Positions 1-8,058 of a stretch of 64,000 nt of DNA are shown one piece after another. Origin of the DNA: Pelagicoccus mobilis (GTDB taxonomy: Bacteria; Verrucomicrobiota; Verrucomicrobiia; Opitutales; Opitutaceae); NCBI RefSeq assembly GCF_016595505.1, contig NZ_JAENIL010000031.1, positions 1 through 64,000 on the forward strand, in the 5' to 3' direction. How positions within the stretch are numbered: the first letter of the stretch is position 1; every line of letters begins with the position of its first letter. A model generated the notes under the pieces. That model saw only the letters and a list, made by a program, of their open reading frames with translations. It did no database searches and was not told where the DNA came from. Both the position numbers and the translations under genes were made by a program.

Positions 1-1394
1 CCCCCCCATTGATAGGTAATCATACAACGTCGAGGAACTTCGTATTCAAAGTGCTTCCCTCGCCAGTTAACCGTAATGCGACGCGCCGACTGACTCCTGT
101 TCGCCACAACGAGAGCTACGGAACTGTCCAAATTTTTAAACGCGACGGTTTCTAGATCTCCAATCCAGCTCGGGCTCGCAATTCGAACAGCACCCGGCCT
201 CACGAATTTGCTCAAGTGCCCAAGGTAGTAGTATTGGCCGTTATAACTCACCTGATCCATGCTATCCGAGCGGATCAAAAGCATCCCTTCGTTGGGATTG
301 TCCTCGCCAATGACTGAGGGTCCACTGTTTTGATCTAACGCTGCGTTCCAGAGAACAATCGCCTTCGCCCAATTTCTCGGAATCTCGATCATCTCGTGCA
401 CGATGTTATCGAAGTGATCGTTCCACTCGCCAAAGCCCCCTTCCGTAAACCAAATCCCCTTTTCGGGGAATTCAGAATTCAGGGTGCTCATTGCTTGAAT
501 AGGTCCACCGTAGTGGTGAAAGCCACTGCCTGCTACGTATTCAGATGCTGATGACGAGAGAATCGCTTGCGGAATATCCAAGCCGTCATAATTGTGGTCG
601 TGGCAAATGATCTTAACGCGATCCAAGCCAGCGGTCCGTAGAGCTGGACCAAGATAATCGCCTATAAATCTTATTTGCTGATTCTTAGTCAGAATCATAC
701 CTGGGTAATGTGCGGGTGAGTATCCCGGTTCGTTCTGCGGAGTTATCGCGTAAATAGGAACACCTTCCTCTTCGTAAGCCTGAATGAACTTCACCAGATA
801 ATCAGCGTTGGTCTCATAGTGAGTGTTCAAAAGAGTGCCACCGATCAAATCTCCTGAGCTCTTCATCCAACCAGGTGGACTCCATGGAGACCCCATCACT
901 TTAATCTGAGGATTGATGGATAGAGCGTCCCTAATTCGCGGTAGAATATACTCGCGATCACGTTCAATTGAAAAGCGCTCCAATTGAGGATCTTCTTCTC
1001 CGTCGTTATAACTGTAGGTGGATAGATTGAAGTCTGAAGCGCCGATCGTCTGCCTCAGCATGCTGAGACCAATCCCTGTTGGACCGAACAAACTCTCCAT
1101 CACTTCCTGACGTTTGGCATCACTCAGTCGCTCCGTAATCAACCAAGATGAAGCCCCAGTCAGTGACACACCCCAACCATCGATAGTCTGGTACTGCGTG
1201 TCCTCGTCAATGTCCACGATGAGGCCACCACCAGAGCCATCGTCCTTAAACAGAACGTCTTCCTGCTGTTCCAAGGTCACATCAAGAGACTCTGTCGTAA
1301 GCCAAACCTCGACCTCGGTCTCACCAAGAGCGATTGCTCCACAAAACAATCCGCCAAGGATCGCTATTCTCCTTAAAGTGAAATCCATCGTCAT
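1..1394 (-). CDS. GH30-family glycoside hydrolase, secreted; 3' end just outside the window
   Basis: The reading frame is open from 1394 to the left edge. It encodes a signal peptide (MDFTLRRIAILGGLFCGAIA) and then a GH30 clan-A barrel. Visible GH30 motifs are QTIDGWGVSLTGA near residue 68, MGSPWSPPGWMK near 165, PQNEP near 218 with the likely acid/base Glu about residue 220, and FTEGG with the likely nucleophile Glu about residue 316, counting from the ATG at 1388. The last visible residues (ITYQW) match the usual end of the GH30 beta-sandwich, so only a few residues are probably missing. An in-frame ATG at 1394 adds two residues; neither start has a clear Shine-Dalgarno. It is the last visible gene of the operon GH30-symporter-TonB receptor-GH30. 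The exact substrate (glucan, xylan, fucan or other) cannot be read from sequence alone. Confidence 0.88.
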   Translation of the reverse strand, partial: MTMDFTLRRIAILGGLFCGAIALGETEVEVWLTTESLDVTLEQQEDVLFKDDGSGGGLIVDIDEDTQYQTIDGWGVSLTGASSWLITERLSDAKRQEVMESLFGPTGIGLSMLRQTIGASDFNLSTYSYNDGEEDPQLERFSIERDREYILPRIRDALSINPQIKVMGSPWSPPGWMKSSGDLIGGTLLNTHYETNADYLVKFIQAYEEEGVPIYAITPQNEPGYSPAHYPGMILTKNQQIRFIGDYLGPALRTAGLDRVKIICHDHNYDGLDIPQAILSSSASEYVAGSGFHHYGGPIQAMSTLNSEFPEKGIWFTEGGFGEWNDHFDNIVHEMIEIPRNWAKAIVLWNAALDQNSGPSVIGEDNPNEGMLLIRSDSMDQVSYNGQYYYLGHLSKFVRPGAVRIASPSWIGDLETVAFKNLDSSVALVVANRSQSARRITVNWRGKHFEYEVPRRCMITYQWG

Positions 1395-1414
1395 CAAATT
1401 GCAAATACAGGATA

Positions 1415-1438
1415 GGAGGGCCGAACAACCGGCCCTCC
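1415..1438 (-). other. Strong intercistronic hairpin between TonB receptor and GH30
   Basis: GGAGGGCCG and CGGCCCTCC form a perfect 9-bp GC-rich stem with a 6-base loop. It sits between the receptor stop codon (1457) and the GH30 start (1394 or 1388). No run of T follows on the minus strand, so it looks more like an mRNA-stabilising or attenuating intercistronic hairpin than a full intrinsic terminator. It could lower expression of the downstream GH30 relative to the receptor. Confidence 0.6.
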
Positions 1439-1456
1439 ATACCCCATTTACTAGGC

Positions 1457-4393
1457 TTAGTACCTGTAATCAAACGCAAGTCTCCAGCTGAGCGGAGCTT
1501 GATAGACTTGCCCAAACAGCTTCTGCGTATCTTCTATGTTATACACATTCAATTGGACTGACGCAGGATTGTCGTGCATTTCGAACTCGTACTTAACCAT
1601 GCCATCGAGCTGAAAGCGTGATTCTGTCTCAAGCGTTAGCGGGTCACCATTTTCATCACCGATGATCGCTCCACCACCTTTCGTGATGCCGGAAAAATAC
1701 TGCCTTGGCCCTTCATAATTGCCGCCTAAGGCGAAGCTAAACCCTTTCAGTTTCGAATCTTCAGGCATTTCGTAATTCACCCAAAAGCTTCCTTGATCTT
1801 CCGGAGTATCGTCTAAAGCGAGCCCTGTTCCCGCACTAATGCGCGTTGAGGTATCCGTCCAATCTCCATAGACTTCATCAATTGGCAATCCGCCCAAACC
1901 AGCCCATGTTGCTGGATAATACCAAACAGCCCATCTGTCCTCAGGATACGGATACTCGATCCAACCTCCGGCGTTGATAACCTTCTTCTTGGTGTGAGCC
2001 CAAGTGAATACAAGTTGTAGATTATCAGTTGGCGAGTAAATGAACTGAGTATCCCAACCAGTCGACTCATCCGAGCCAAGAGCTACTGCAGTATTTCCGA
2101 TCGGTCCTGCCGGGTCTCCGCCATTATAGTCGAGAGTAGCGTTATTAGTTAGGTTATCCTGATTGTAGAGCCAGCCAAACCAACCGGTAGAGTTCGTCGC
2201 GTATGCATTCGCGAATACAGCATCGAGCAAGGCTGCCGCTTGTGGTTGCGAAGCGTTAGCGTACCAGTTGGTATTGCCTGCTGAGTTCGTCGCTTGATAG
2301 ATGGCTCCAGATCCGACAGCATCGAACCACTCATCTGAAGACGCGACGACCGCAGCGTTCCAGCCATTATTGTCAGGATTGAAATCGTTCACCTGGTAAA
2401 TGATGTCAGAATTCGGATTGAATCGATTCGCATCAGTCAGTACCGGAGCATACCAAACACTGCTTGGATTTCCAACGGGAGAGCGCTCGCGAGTAATATC
2501 GAACTTGCTGAACGTGCCCGACAACTTTCCGTCGAAAAGCTCGAACTTTATTCCAAACTCTTCGTTCTTAGCGAGAGCAGCCGTTATCGGTACTCCCTGG
2601 AAATCGACATACCCTGCGAAGTTTGGCTGCACTCCCTCACTACTCATTGCGTAAAGAGAAACGGCTTCGTTGATCTTGAAGCTGATACCACTTTGGTATG
2701 TGGTTTCAGATGTTTCTTCAGAAGCTGTGGAAATCGTGTCTAGACTTCCGCCAACAGTTCCGTCTACTCGGTACTGAGGATTTCGAATCTCAGTCGCGTT
2801 TGAGGTGGTGTCACGCCGAGCTCCAGCGATTACCATGAGACGATCGTTTAGGAAACGGCCTTGGAATACTCCATAGTACGCATCGTTCATGGTCTCGAAA
2901 CGCTCGTTTTGGCGCTCTCGCATGACAACATCCTGGGTCACCCCATCTCCTTGGGTTCCAAAACGGAAATAGCTAGCGTCTGTTGGATTATGGAAATTAG
3001 CTCCATCGCCAGGAGTCCCGATCGTACTAAAACGTCGCTCCTCGGTCGTGTCGGTATACCCCAACAAGAGATCTCCATGGAATCCGAACCAATTTTCTTT
3101 CGGTCCAAAAAGATCGAAGCTGTAATTCAGCTCTGCACGAATCTGATCCGTGGTGTTGTATTCTTTCTTATCTTCCCACTGGTAGGCAATAACCGCTGGT
3201 TGAACACCGGTCGTGATCCCTACCGCCTCAGGGCTGATCGCTTCGAAATTCACATCACCAATCGCCCAGGCAGGAGCTTGGGAACGGTTCGAGGCAAGCT
3301 CCAAAGAAGCGAGATTATCGCGCTGTTCGTAGTCAAATGAAGAACTATTGGCACCCACTAGAAAATACATATTATCCATGATTTTCTGGGTCAGTTTGAG
3401 CTCCAAATTGGAAGACTCATTGTGATTGTAAGTGTCAGGACCACTCCAACGGAAGGTTCGTGGGTCTCGCCCGTCTACCTCCAAGAAGCCGCCAGCCTCA
3501 CCCCCATCCCAATTGATGAAGTTACTTGCTACTGAACGAAGGCTTTTCCAACCGATGCCATCGCGCTCCTGCTCGCCAAACTCTCCATCCAGAAGAATCT
3601 CAGTTCCCTCCCATGGCTTGTAGCTGAGAATTGGGGCAACAAACCAATGACTCTCCGTATCGAAGTCCGTGAACGAGTCGGTATCCTGGAAAGCGCCACT
3701 AATCCGGAATGCTAGCTTACCCGCTTCATCCAAGCCATCGGTGTAATCAATGGTGGTCCGCTTCATGTTATCACTGCCTATGGCTACAGACACAGAGCCT
3801 TGGCGCTCAGTTGAAGGCTGTTTGACAAGGTAGTTTATAACCCCTCCAAAATTGCCAACTCCATAAAGGAGAGAGGCAGGTCCGCGAACGACCTCCACAC
3901 GCTCGATGTTTACCGAGTCGGTAGCATGACGCCTGCGAAACCCGTCGCGTAGGACAGAGTCAGTCTGAAACCCGCGAATCTTGAAGCTGGTTCTGTAAGC
4001 AGTTCCCGACAGTCCCTGAGGATTGTTTACCTTGCCCGGCGTCTGAGAGGACTCGCCTCCAGGTGAACCAAAGTCATTCTGACTCTCCAAGAGAATTCCA
4101 GAACTATACCGCAAGGACTCTCTGAGATCATTCGACCCCGTATCTCTCAAGAACTCTTCCGTTATCACCTCGATAGGCATCGGAATATCCTTGATCGCCG
4201 AGTTAAGTCGGGTTCCGGATATCGTGTTCGTCGCACGATAGCCTTCGTCTTCGCTTGCATCAACGGTGAATGGGGAAAGCTCAAAGACCTCCTCCGTCTC
4301 TTCTGAATCCTGAGCTATAGCACCTCCGACACCGACAACGGCTACAATCGGAAATGCTCGAATCAATCGCTTTAATGTTCTGTGGTTTGACAT
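1457..4393 (-). CDS. TonB-dependent outer-membrane receptor (PUL 1)
   Basis: A 978-residue TonB-dependent receptor for active uptake of oligosaccharides or other large ligands across the outer membrane. After an N-terminal signal sequence ending near AIAQ comes the acidic ELSPFTVDAS segment, common in verrucomicrobial receptors and possibly acting as the TonB box (inference). A plug domain of roughly residues 60-190 follows (IPMPIEVITEEFL, then VEVVRGPASLLYG and GGVINYLVKQP). The rest is a 22-strand-type beta barrel ending in aromatic residues (AFDYRY), the usual outer-membrane insertion signal. There is no SusD-like partner, unlike Bacteroidota systems. It lies 169 bp downstream of the symporter gene and upstream of a GH30 gene on the same strand, which suggests an oligosaccharide ligand. 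A siderophore ligand cannot be excluded, because the plug also resembles FhuE/FecA-type receptors. Confidence 0.93.
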   Translation of the reverse strand: MSNHRTLKRLIRAFPIVAVVGVGGAIAQDSEETEEVFELSPFTVDASEDEGYRATNTISGTRLNSAIKDIPMPIEVITEEFLRDTGSNDLRESLRYSSGILLESQNDFGSPGGESSQTPGKVNNPQGLSGTAYRTSFKIRGFQTDSVLRDGFRRRHATDSVNIERVEVVRGPASLLYGVGNFGGVINYLVKQPSTERQGSVSVAIGSDNMKRTTIDYTDGLDEAGKLAFRISGAFQDTDSFTDFDTESHWFVAPILSYKPWEGTEILLDGEFGEQERDGIGWKSLRSVASNFINWDGGEAGGFLEVDGRDPRTFRWSGPDTYNHNESSNLELKLTQKIMDNMYFLVGANSSSFDYEQRDNLASLELASNRSQAPAWAIGDVNFEAISPEAVGITTGVQPAVIAYQWEDKKEYNTTDQIRAELNYSFDLFGPKENWFGFHGDLLLGYTDTTEERRFSTIGTPGDGANFHNPTDASYFRFGTQGDGVTQDVVMRERQNERFETMNDAYYGVFQGRFLNDRLMVIAGARRDTTSNATEIRNPQYRVDGTVGGSLDTISTASEETSETTYQSGISFKINEAVSLYAMSSEGVQPNFAGYVDFQGVPITAALAKNEEFGIKFELFDGKLSGTFSKFDITRERSPVGNPSSVWYAPVLTDANRFNPNSDIIYQVNDFNPDNNGWNAAVVASSDEWFDAVGSGAIYQATNSAGNTNWYANASQPQAAALLDAVFANAYATNSTGWFGWLYNQDNLTNNATLDYNGGDPAGPIGNTAVALGSDESTGWDTQFIYSPTDNLQLVFTWAHTKKKVINAGGWIEYPYPEDRWAVWYYPATWAGLGGLPIDEVYGDWTDTSTRISAGTGLALDDTPEDQGSFWVNYEMPEDSKLKGFSFALGGNYEGPRQYFSGITKGGGAIIGDENGDPLTLETESRFQLDGMVKYEFEMHDNPASVQLNVYNIEDTQKLFGQVYQAPLSWRLAFDYRY

Positions 4394-4525
4394 TCGATAT
4401 TGGGTTGAGGTTGCAGCAGGACCATTCCCGTCGCGTTCATTGCGGGTAAAAGGGGCGTTGAGAGCCTTTGAGGGGACAGCTCTGCTGTTGGGGTCAGCTT
4501 AGAATTTATAGCAAGCTCGGATATT

Positions 4526-4557
4526 CCGCATCCCCCTTTGTAGGGGGTGCCGCTTTT
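4526..4557. repeat. CCCCCT/AGGGGG palindrome, copy A
   Basis: CCCCCT and AGGGGG flank a 4-base centre, with GTGCCGCTTTT following on the plus strand. Two related copies lie at 7839-7865 and 7983-8016 in the same orientation, and they share the flanks as well as the palindrome. This copy is between the symporter and TonB receptor genes. It may be a response-regulator operator or an RNA hairpin. Confidence 0.6.
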
Positions 4558-4562
4558 ATTGC

Positions 4563-6299
4563 CTACCAGAAGACTATATACAGTCCCACAGTAAGGGAAC
4601 AGACAAGAGCACCAACCCACTTCGCTCCACGCGAGCTCTCGAGGTCAATCTTGTCGTTTACTGGCATGCGCACAGGTTCCTCCAGGGGGCGAAGGCGAGT
4701 CACGAGTAGTCCGAAACCTAGCACTAGAAAGAAGCAAATAGCCATCCGATCGAGGAAGGCCATCTCCTGTGAGTACCACCATCCCTTCGAAACAATCCAA
4801 GGCCCCAGTACCCACTTCAACAAAGCATATGCGACAGCGTTCAAAACGATACCAATCGCGCCAAACGCACGAGGCGTCCTAGGAGAGAAGAAACCCAAGA
4901 TGAACACCGCCAAGATTCCCGGGGAGATAAATCCCTGAAACTCTTGAATATAGGAAAAGATACTAACGAACTGATCCAAAGACGGAGCAACAAACGCCGC
5001 CAATACCACGAACAAGAGAACAAACCCGCGTCCAATCCGCACAAGCTTTCGAGAGTCCTTTTCGCCACTAAATTTTGAATACAGATCCATCGTCGCGATC
5101 GTCGATGCAGAATTCAACATCGATGCAAGAGAGCTTATAACCGCACCACAAAGAGCGGCTAGAACGAACCATGAAACCAATGGATACGGCTTGATAAGAT
5201 TTCTAACCAAGACTGGGAAGGCACGATCGTAGTCATAGCTCCCATCCGACGCCAGGAGATCACCGCTAAACAGATTATACGCCAGTATTCCTGGAATAAC
5301 TACAAGAAAGGGAATCAGAAGCTTCAAAGAAGCTGCAAAAACGATCCCCTTCTGTCCCTCTGCCAAGGACTTCGAGCCAAGTGTTCGCTGTACGATATAC
5401 TGATTGAGCCCCCAGTAGAAAAAATTCGGAATCCACAAGCCCACCAATAATGCCGTCCACGGCAAGTCGCTATCCTCCTTGGGACGGATCATGTGAACCT
5501 TGCCACCAGATCCGTTAGGTCCATTGCGAGCGATTGCCTCACCATCGACTCCATCATTGAGCAATAGAAACCGCTCCCATGCTCCCGCCTCTTTCAGGTC
5601 TTCGAGGGTCGCTGTGGAATTCTCTACCTTGGTAGCGATGAGCTCCTCTGCGGGCATAGACTCGAGCTTAGAAAAAGCAGCAATCATAACGATGACGCCT
5701 CCGAGTATGAGAGCCGAACCCCAAACCAAGTCCGTCCATGCGCAAGCTTTGAGACCTCCTACGAAAACATAGAGCGCTGCAAAGCCGGCAATCAACCAAC
5801 ACACAACCGTCAAGTTATTCAGTAAAGGTATGTCGTTGTAATACTCGGAAACGAATTTACCGCCCGAGTAGATCACCGAGGATGTCGCCACAAAGACGAG
5901 CGTTACGATCGCAGGAATAGCCATAGCCATAGCCAGTCTAGCTACCCCTCCAAATCTGTACTCAAGGAACTCTGGAATAGTGTATAGCCCGGCCTTGAGG
6001 AAACGTGGCAAAAACCAGAACCCCACAATCACCAGCGTGACTGCGGCCATCCATTCATAGGATGCGATCGCCATACCCAACCAATTAGAGGCTGCGCCGG
6101 ACATACCTACGAATTGCTCGGTGGAAATGTTTGCAGCAATCAGAGAGAATCCTACCAGCCACCAAGTAAGTCCGCGTCCGGCCAAGAAATAGTCAGACGC
6201 CCCTTCACTTGCTCCTGCGGTCCTCCGACTCTTGGCAATTCCGATCCAGATGACACCGACAACTGCCACCACAAACAGCAAAACCTCAATCAGGTACAT
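4563..6299 (-). CDS. Sodium/solute symporter (SSS family, SLC5-like)
   Basis: A 578-residue inner-membrane sodium-coupled symporter of the SSS family, probably importing the sugar released by the neighbouring GH30 enzymes. The N-terminus is a membrane segment (LIEVLLFVVAVVGVIWIGIA). It is followed by the family-typical region DYFLAGRGLTWWLVGFSLIA and NISTEQFVGMSG, then about 13 more hydrophobic segments and a hydrophobic C-terminus (GLYIVFW). A loop of about 90 residues (roughly 210-275) separates two membrane segments. The gene starts 17 bp after the GH30 stop codon, so the two are almost certainly cotranscribed. Substrate identity is inferred only from context. Confidence 0.92.
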   Translation of the reverse strand: MYLIEVLLFVVAVVGVIWIGIAKSRRTAGASEGASDYFLAGRGLTWWLVGFSLIAANISTEQFVGMSGAASNWLGMAIASYEWMAAVTLVIVGFWFLPRFLKAGLYTIPEFLEYRFGGVARLAMAMAIPAIVTLVFVATSSVIYSGGKFVSEYYNDIPLLNNLTVVCWLIAGFAALYVFVGGLKACAWTDLVWGSALILGGVIVMIAAFSKLESMPAEELIATKVENSTATLEDLKEAGAWERFLLLNDGVDGEAIARNGPNGSGGKVHMIRPKEDSDLPWTALLVGLWIPNFFYWGLNQYIVQRTLGSKSLAEGQKGIVFAASLKLLIPFLVVIPGILAYNLFSGDLLASDGSYDYDRAFPVLVRNLIKPYPLVSWFVLAALCGAVISSLASMLNSASTIATMDLYSKFSGEKDSRKLVRIGRGFVLLFVVLAAFVAPSLDQFVSIFSYIQEFQGFISPGILAVFILGFFSPRTPRAFGAIGIVLNAVAYALLKWVLGPWIVSKGWWYSQEMAFLDRMAICFFLVLGFGLLVTRLRPLEEPVRMPVNDKIDLESSRGAKWVGALVCSLTVGLYIVFW

Positions 6300-6316
6300 G
6301 GCTTCTTAGAACAGGT

Positions 6317-7765
6317 CTAGTTCTTGAGAATGTAAGTATTGATCGCTCGCGGCAGTATTGAGGACTCAGCCGCAAGACCATCGATCATAACCCGGTAATC
6401 AACCGCTAACTCGGTTTTGTTGAGAACTACCAGAACAATTTCGCCATTAGGGTTCTGAAAGGCAACCTCACGAATCTGATCGCGACTTGACGAAGAGGCG
6501 ATGCGCTTTGCTCCCGGTTCGATAAATTTTGAGAAGTGGCCGATATAGTAGTAGGAATTTGTATACACCAGCTCTCCATCCTTCGTGTTCGCATGCACAG
6601 GAGCGAAGCAATAGTTCCCAACGTGATTCGGACCACCTCGTTCATTCAACAAAATATTCCAATCAGTCCAAGCGACGGTTCCAGCCTTGAAGTCATTTAC
6701 CATCGAGTGTCCATATCGCTCGCCCAACTCCCACGCATCCCAACGATCAGCGTCGAACCTCTCAGCGCAACCTTCCGTAAACACGAGCTTAAAATCTGGA
6801 TACGACTCGGCAACTTGCCGCAAATTGTAGAACTGCATGTCGCCGCCGGTCCACGGTTCATACCAGTGGAAGCCAACACCCCATACGTATTTCGCCGCTT
6901 CCGCATCTCCGAGGATTGTCGTGGCGCGTTGATAAATCTGATCCCGGTTGTGATCCCAAACAATGAGCTTCTTGTCCGACATACCCGCTTCTTCCAAAGT
7001 CGGTCCGAGATGGTCACGGACAAAATCGCGTTCCTCCTCTGCTGTCCAGACACATGATTCCCAGGTCTGAACCGCCATTGGCTCGTTCTGTACTGTGAGC
7101 CCCCAAATTGGCATACCACGCTTTTCGTATTCTTCAATAAACCTCACATAGTGGCGCGCCCAGGAATCCCGAAACTCTGGCAACAGCTTTCCTCCTCGCA
7201 ATCGATTCCCGTTGTCCTTCATCCACGCCGGAGGCGACCAAGGGCTTGCGTAGAGAGGCAACTCACCACCTGCAGCCTCTATCGCTCGTTTGATCATTGG
7301 AATCCGATACCGCTCATCTAGACTCACGTCAAAACTTGCTAGGGAAGCATCCCCTTCCTCCACGTAGTCGTACATCGAGCTGGAAAAGTCGCAGCTGGCA
7401 ATGTGTGTTCTTAGTAGATTGTAACCAATCCCTTCTTTCCTGTCGAAATACGCTTTCAGAAACTCTTCCTGAACCGACTCGGGCAATTTCGCAAAAGTCT
7501 CGGCCGACGAGTCAGTGATCGCCGCCCCAACCCCAACAAAAGTTTGGAAACTAGCACTGGTATCCAGCAATATAAATCCATCCGTCTCAAGAGGCTGTCC
7601 AAAGGGTTCAAAAGCCAGCGACTCCCCAGCAGACAAACGTAGCTCGGTGTCCTTAGCCGTCGTGAACGTTTCGATCTTCTTCCAACTGGTCTCCTTGGCA
7701 GACAATCCTGCAAGTGAGAAAAATACGGCTGCCGCAGCCGTTAACGTGAGGGTACGTGTTTTCAT
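6317..7765 (-). CDS. GH30-family glycoside hydrolase, secreted
   Basis: A 482-residue GH30 enzyme, first gene of the minus-strand operon. The signal peptide ends near residue 23 (SLAGLSA). Motifs seen are FQTFVGVGAAITDSSAE near 73, YASPWSPPAWMKDN near 172, VQNEP with probable acid/base E228, and FTEGC with probable nucleophile E331. The C-terminal beta-sandwich ends ILPRAINTYILKN, as in glucosylceramidase-type GH30 proteins. Length and motif spacing fit the GH30_1/GH30_3 type (beta-glucosidase or beta-1,6-glucanase). The export signal suggests periplasmic or outer-surface action before uptake. The upstream region carries an inverted repeat and two palindromes that may control the operon. Confidence 0.93.
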   Translation of the reverse strand: MKTRTLTLTAAAAVFFSLAGLSAKETSWKKIETFTTAKDTELRLSAGESLAFEPFGQPLETDGFILLDTSASFQTFVGVGAAITDSSAETFAKLPESVQEEFLKAYFDRKEGIGYNLLRTHIASCDFSSSMYDYVEEGDASLASFDVSLDERYRIPMIKRAIEAAGGELPLYASPWSPPAWMKDNGNRLRGGKLLPEFRDSWARHYVRFIEEYEKRGMPIWGLTVQNEPMAVQTWESCVWTAEEERDFVRDHLGPTLEEAGMSDKKLIVWDHNRDQIYQRATTILGDAEAAKYVWGVGFHWYEPWTGGDMQFYNLRQVAESYPDFKLVFTEGCAERFDADRWDAWELGERYGHSMVNDFKAGTVAWTDWNILLNERGGPNHVGNYCFAPVHANTKDGELVYTNSYYYIGHFSKFIEPGAKRIASSSSRDQIREVAFQNPNGEIVLVVLNKTELAVDYRVMIDGLAAESSILPRAINTYILKN

Positions 7766-7780
7766 AGTATTCTAGGGGTA

Positions 7781-7805
7781 GTCCGCAATTCGGGATAACG
7801 CGGAC
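7781..7805. promoter_or_regulatory. Inverted repeat GTCCGC-N13-GCGGAC upstream of the GH30 operon
   Basis: GTCCGC and GCGGAC are separated by 13 bases that include TTCGGGATAAC. The repeat lies 15-40 bp upstream of the GH30 start at 7765, so it would be in the 5' leader or overlap the promoter. It also contains a partial match (CGGGATAA) to the 13-bp site seen across the rest of the window. Function is inferred only from position. Confidence 0.4.
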
Positions 7806-7838
7806 AACACAAACGAAAATAGCAGACGCCTCACACGT

Positions 7839-7865
7839 CCGCATCCCCCTTAATGGGGGGATCAC
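7839..7865. repeat. CCCCCT/AGGGGG palindrome, copy B
   Basis: CCGCATCCCCCTTAATGGGGGGAT lies 75 bp upstream of the GH30 start, in the divergent region shared with the histidine kinase gene. It matches copy A in the arm CCGCATCCCCCTT and both other copies in the palindrome. CACTT follows, as in copy C. Confidence 0.6.
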
Positions 7866-7982
7866 TTGAGATTCATAGCGGCCTAAAATCCTAGGCTACG
7901 ACCAGGACAAAATCCTCAAACTCGAAGATACCTCAAATGTTGAACACTTGCGATCTTAGTCTAAGATTCTGAGCCTTGGAGT

Positions 7983-8016
7983 GCGGAACACCCCTCTTTA
8001 GAGGGATGCCACTTTT
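7983..8016. repeat. CCCCCT/AGGGGG palindrome, copy C
   Basis: CACCCCTCTTTAGAGGGATG followed by CCACTTTT. It ends about 40 bp upstream of the kinase ATG at 8059. The 3' flank GGGATGCCACTTTT closely matches the GGGTGCCGCTTTT of copy A. The geometry resembles NarL-family sites, which are heptamer inverted repeats of the TACCCCT type. That makes it a candidate binding site for the response regulator encoded downstream. Confidence 0.6.
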
Positions 8017-8058
8017 GCAGCTCCGCAGTATATTTTCTTGCTAACCCCTTTTCATCTG

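Noticed and set aside
4438-4453. CATTGCGGGTAAAAGG upstream of the first TonB receptor
   Set aside because: Keeps only GGGTAAA of the 13-bp site; too weak to list as an operator without a matrix score.
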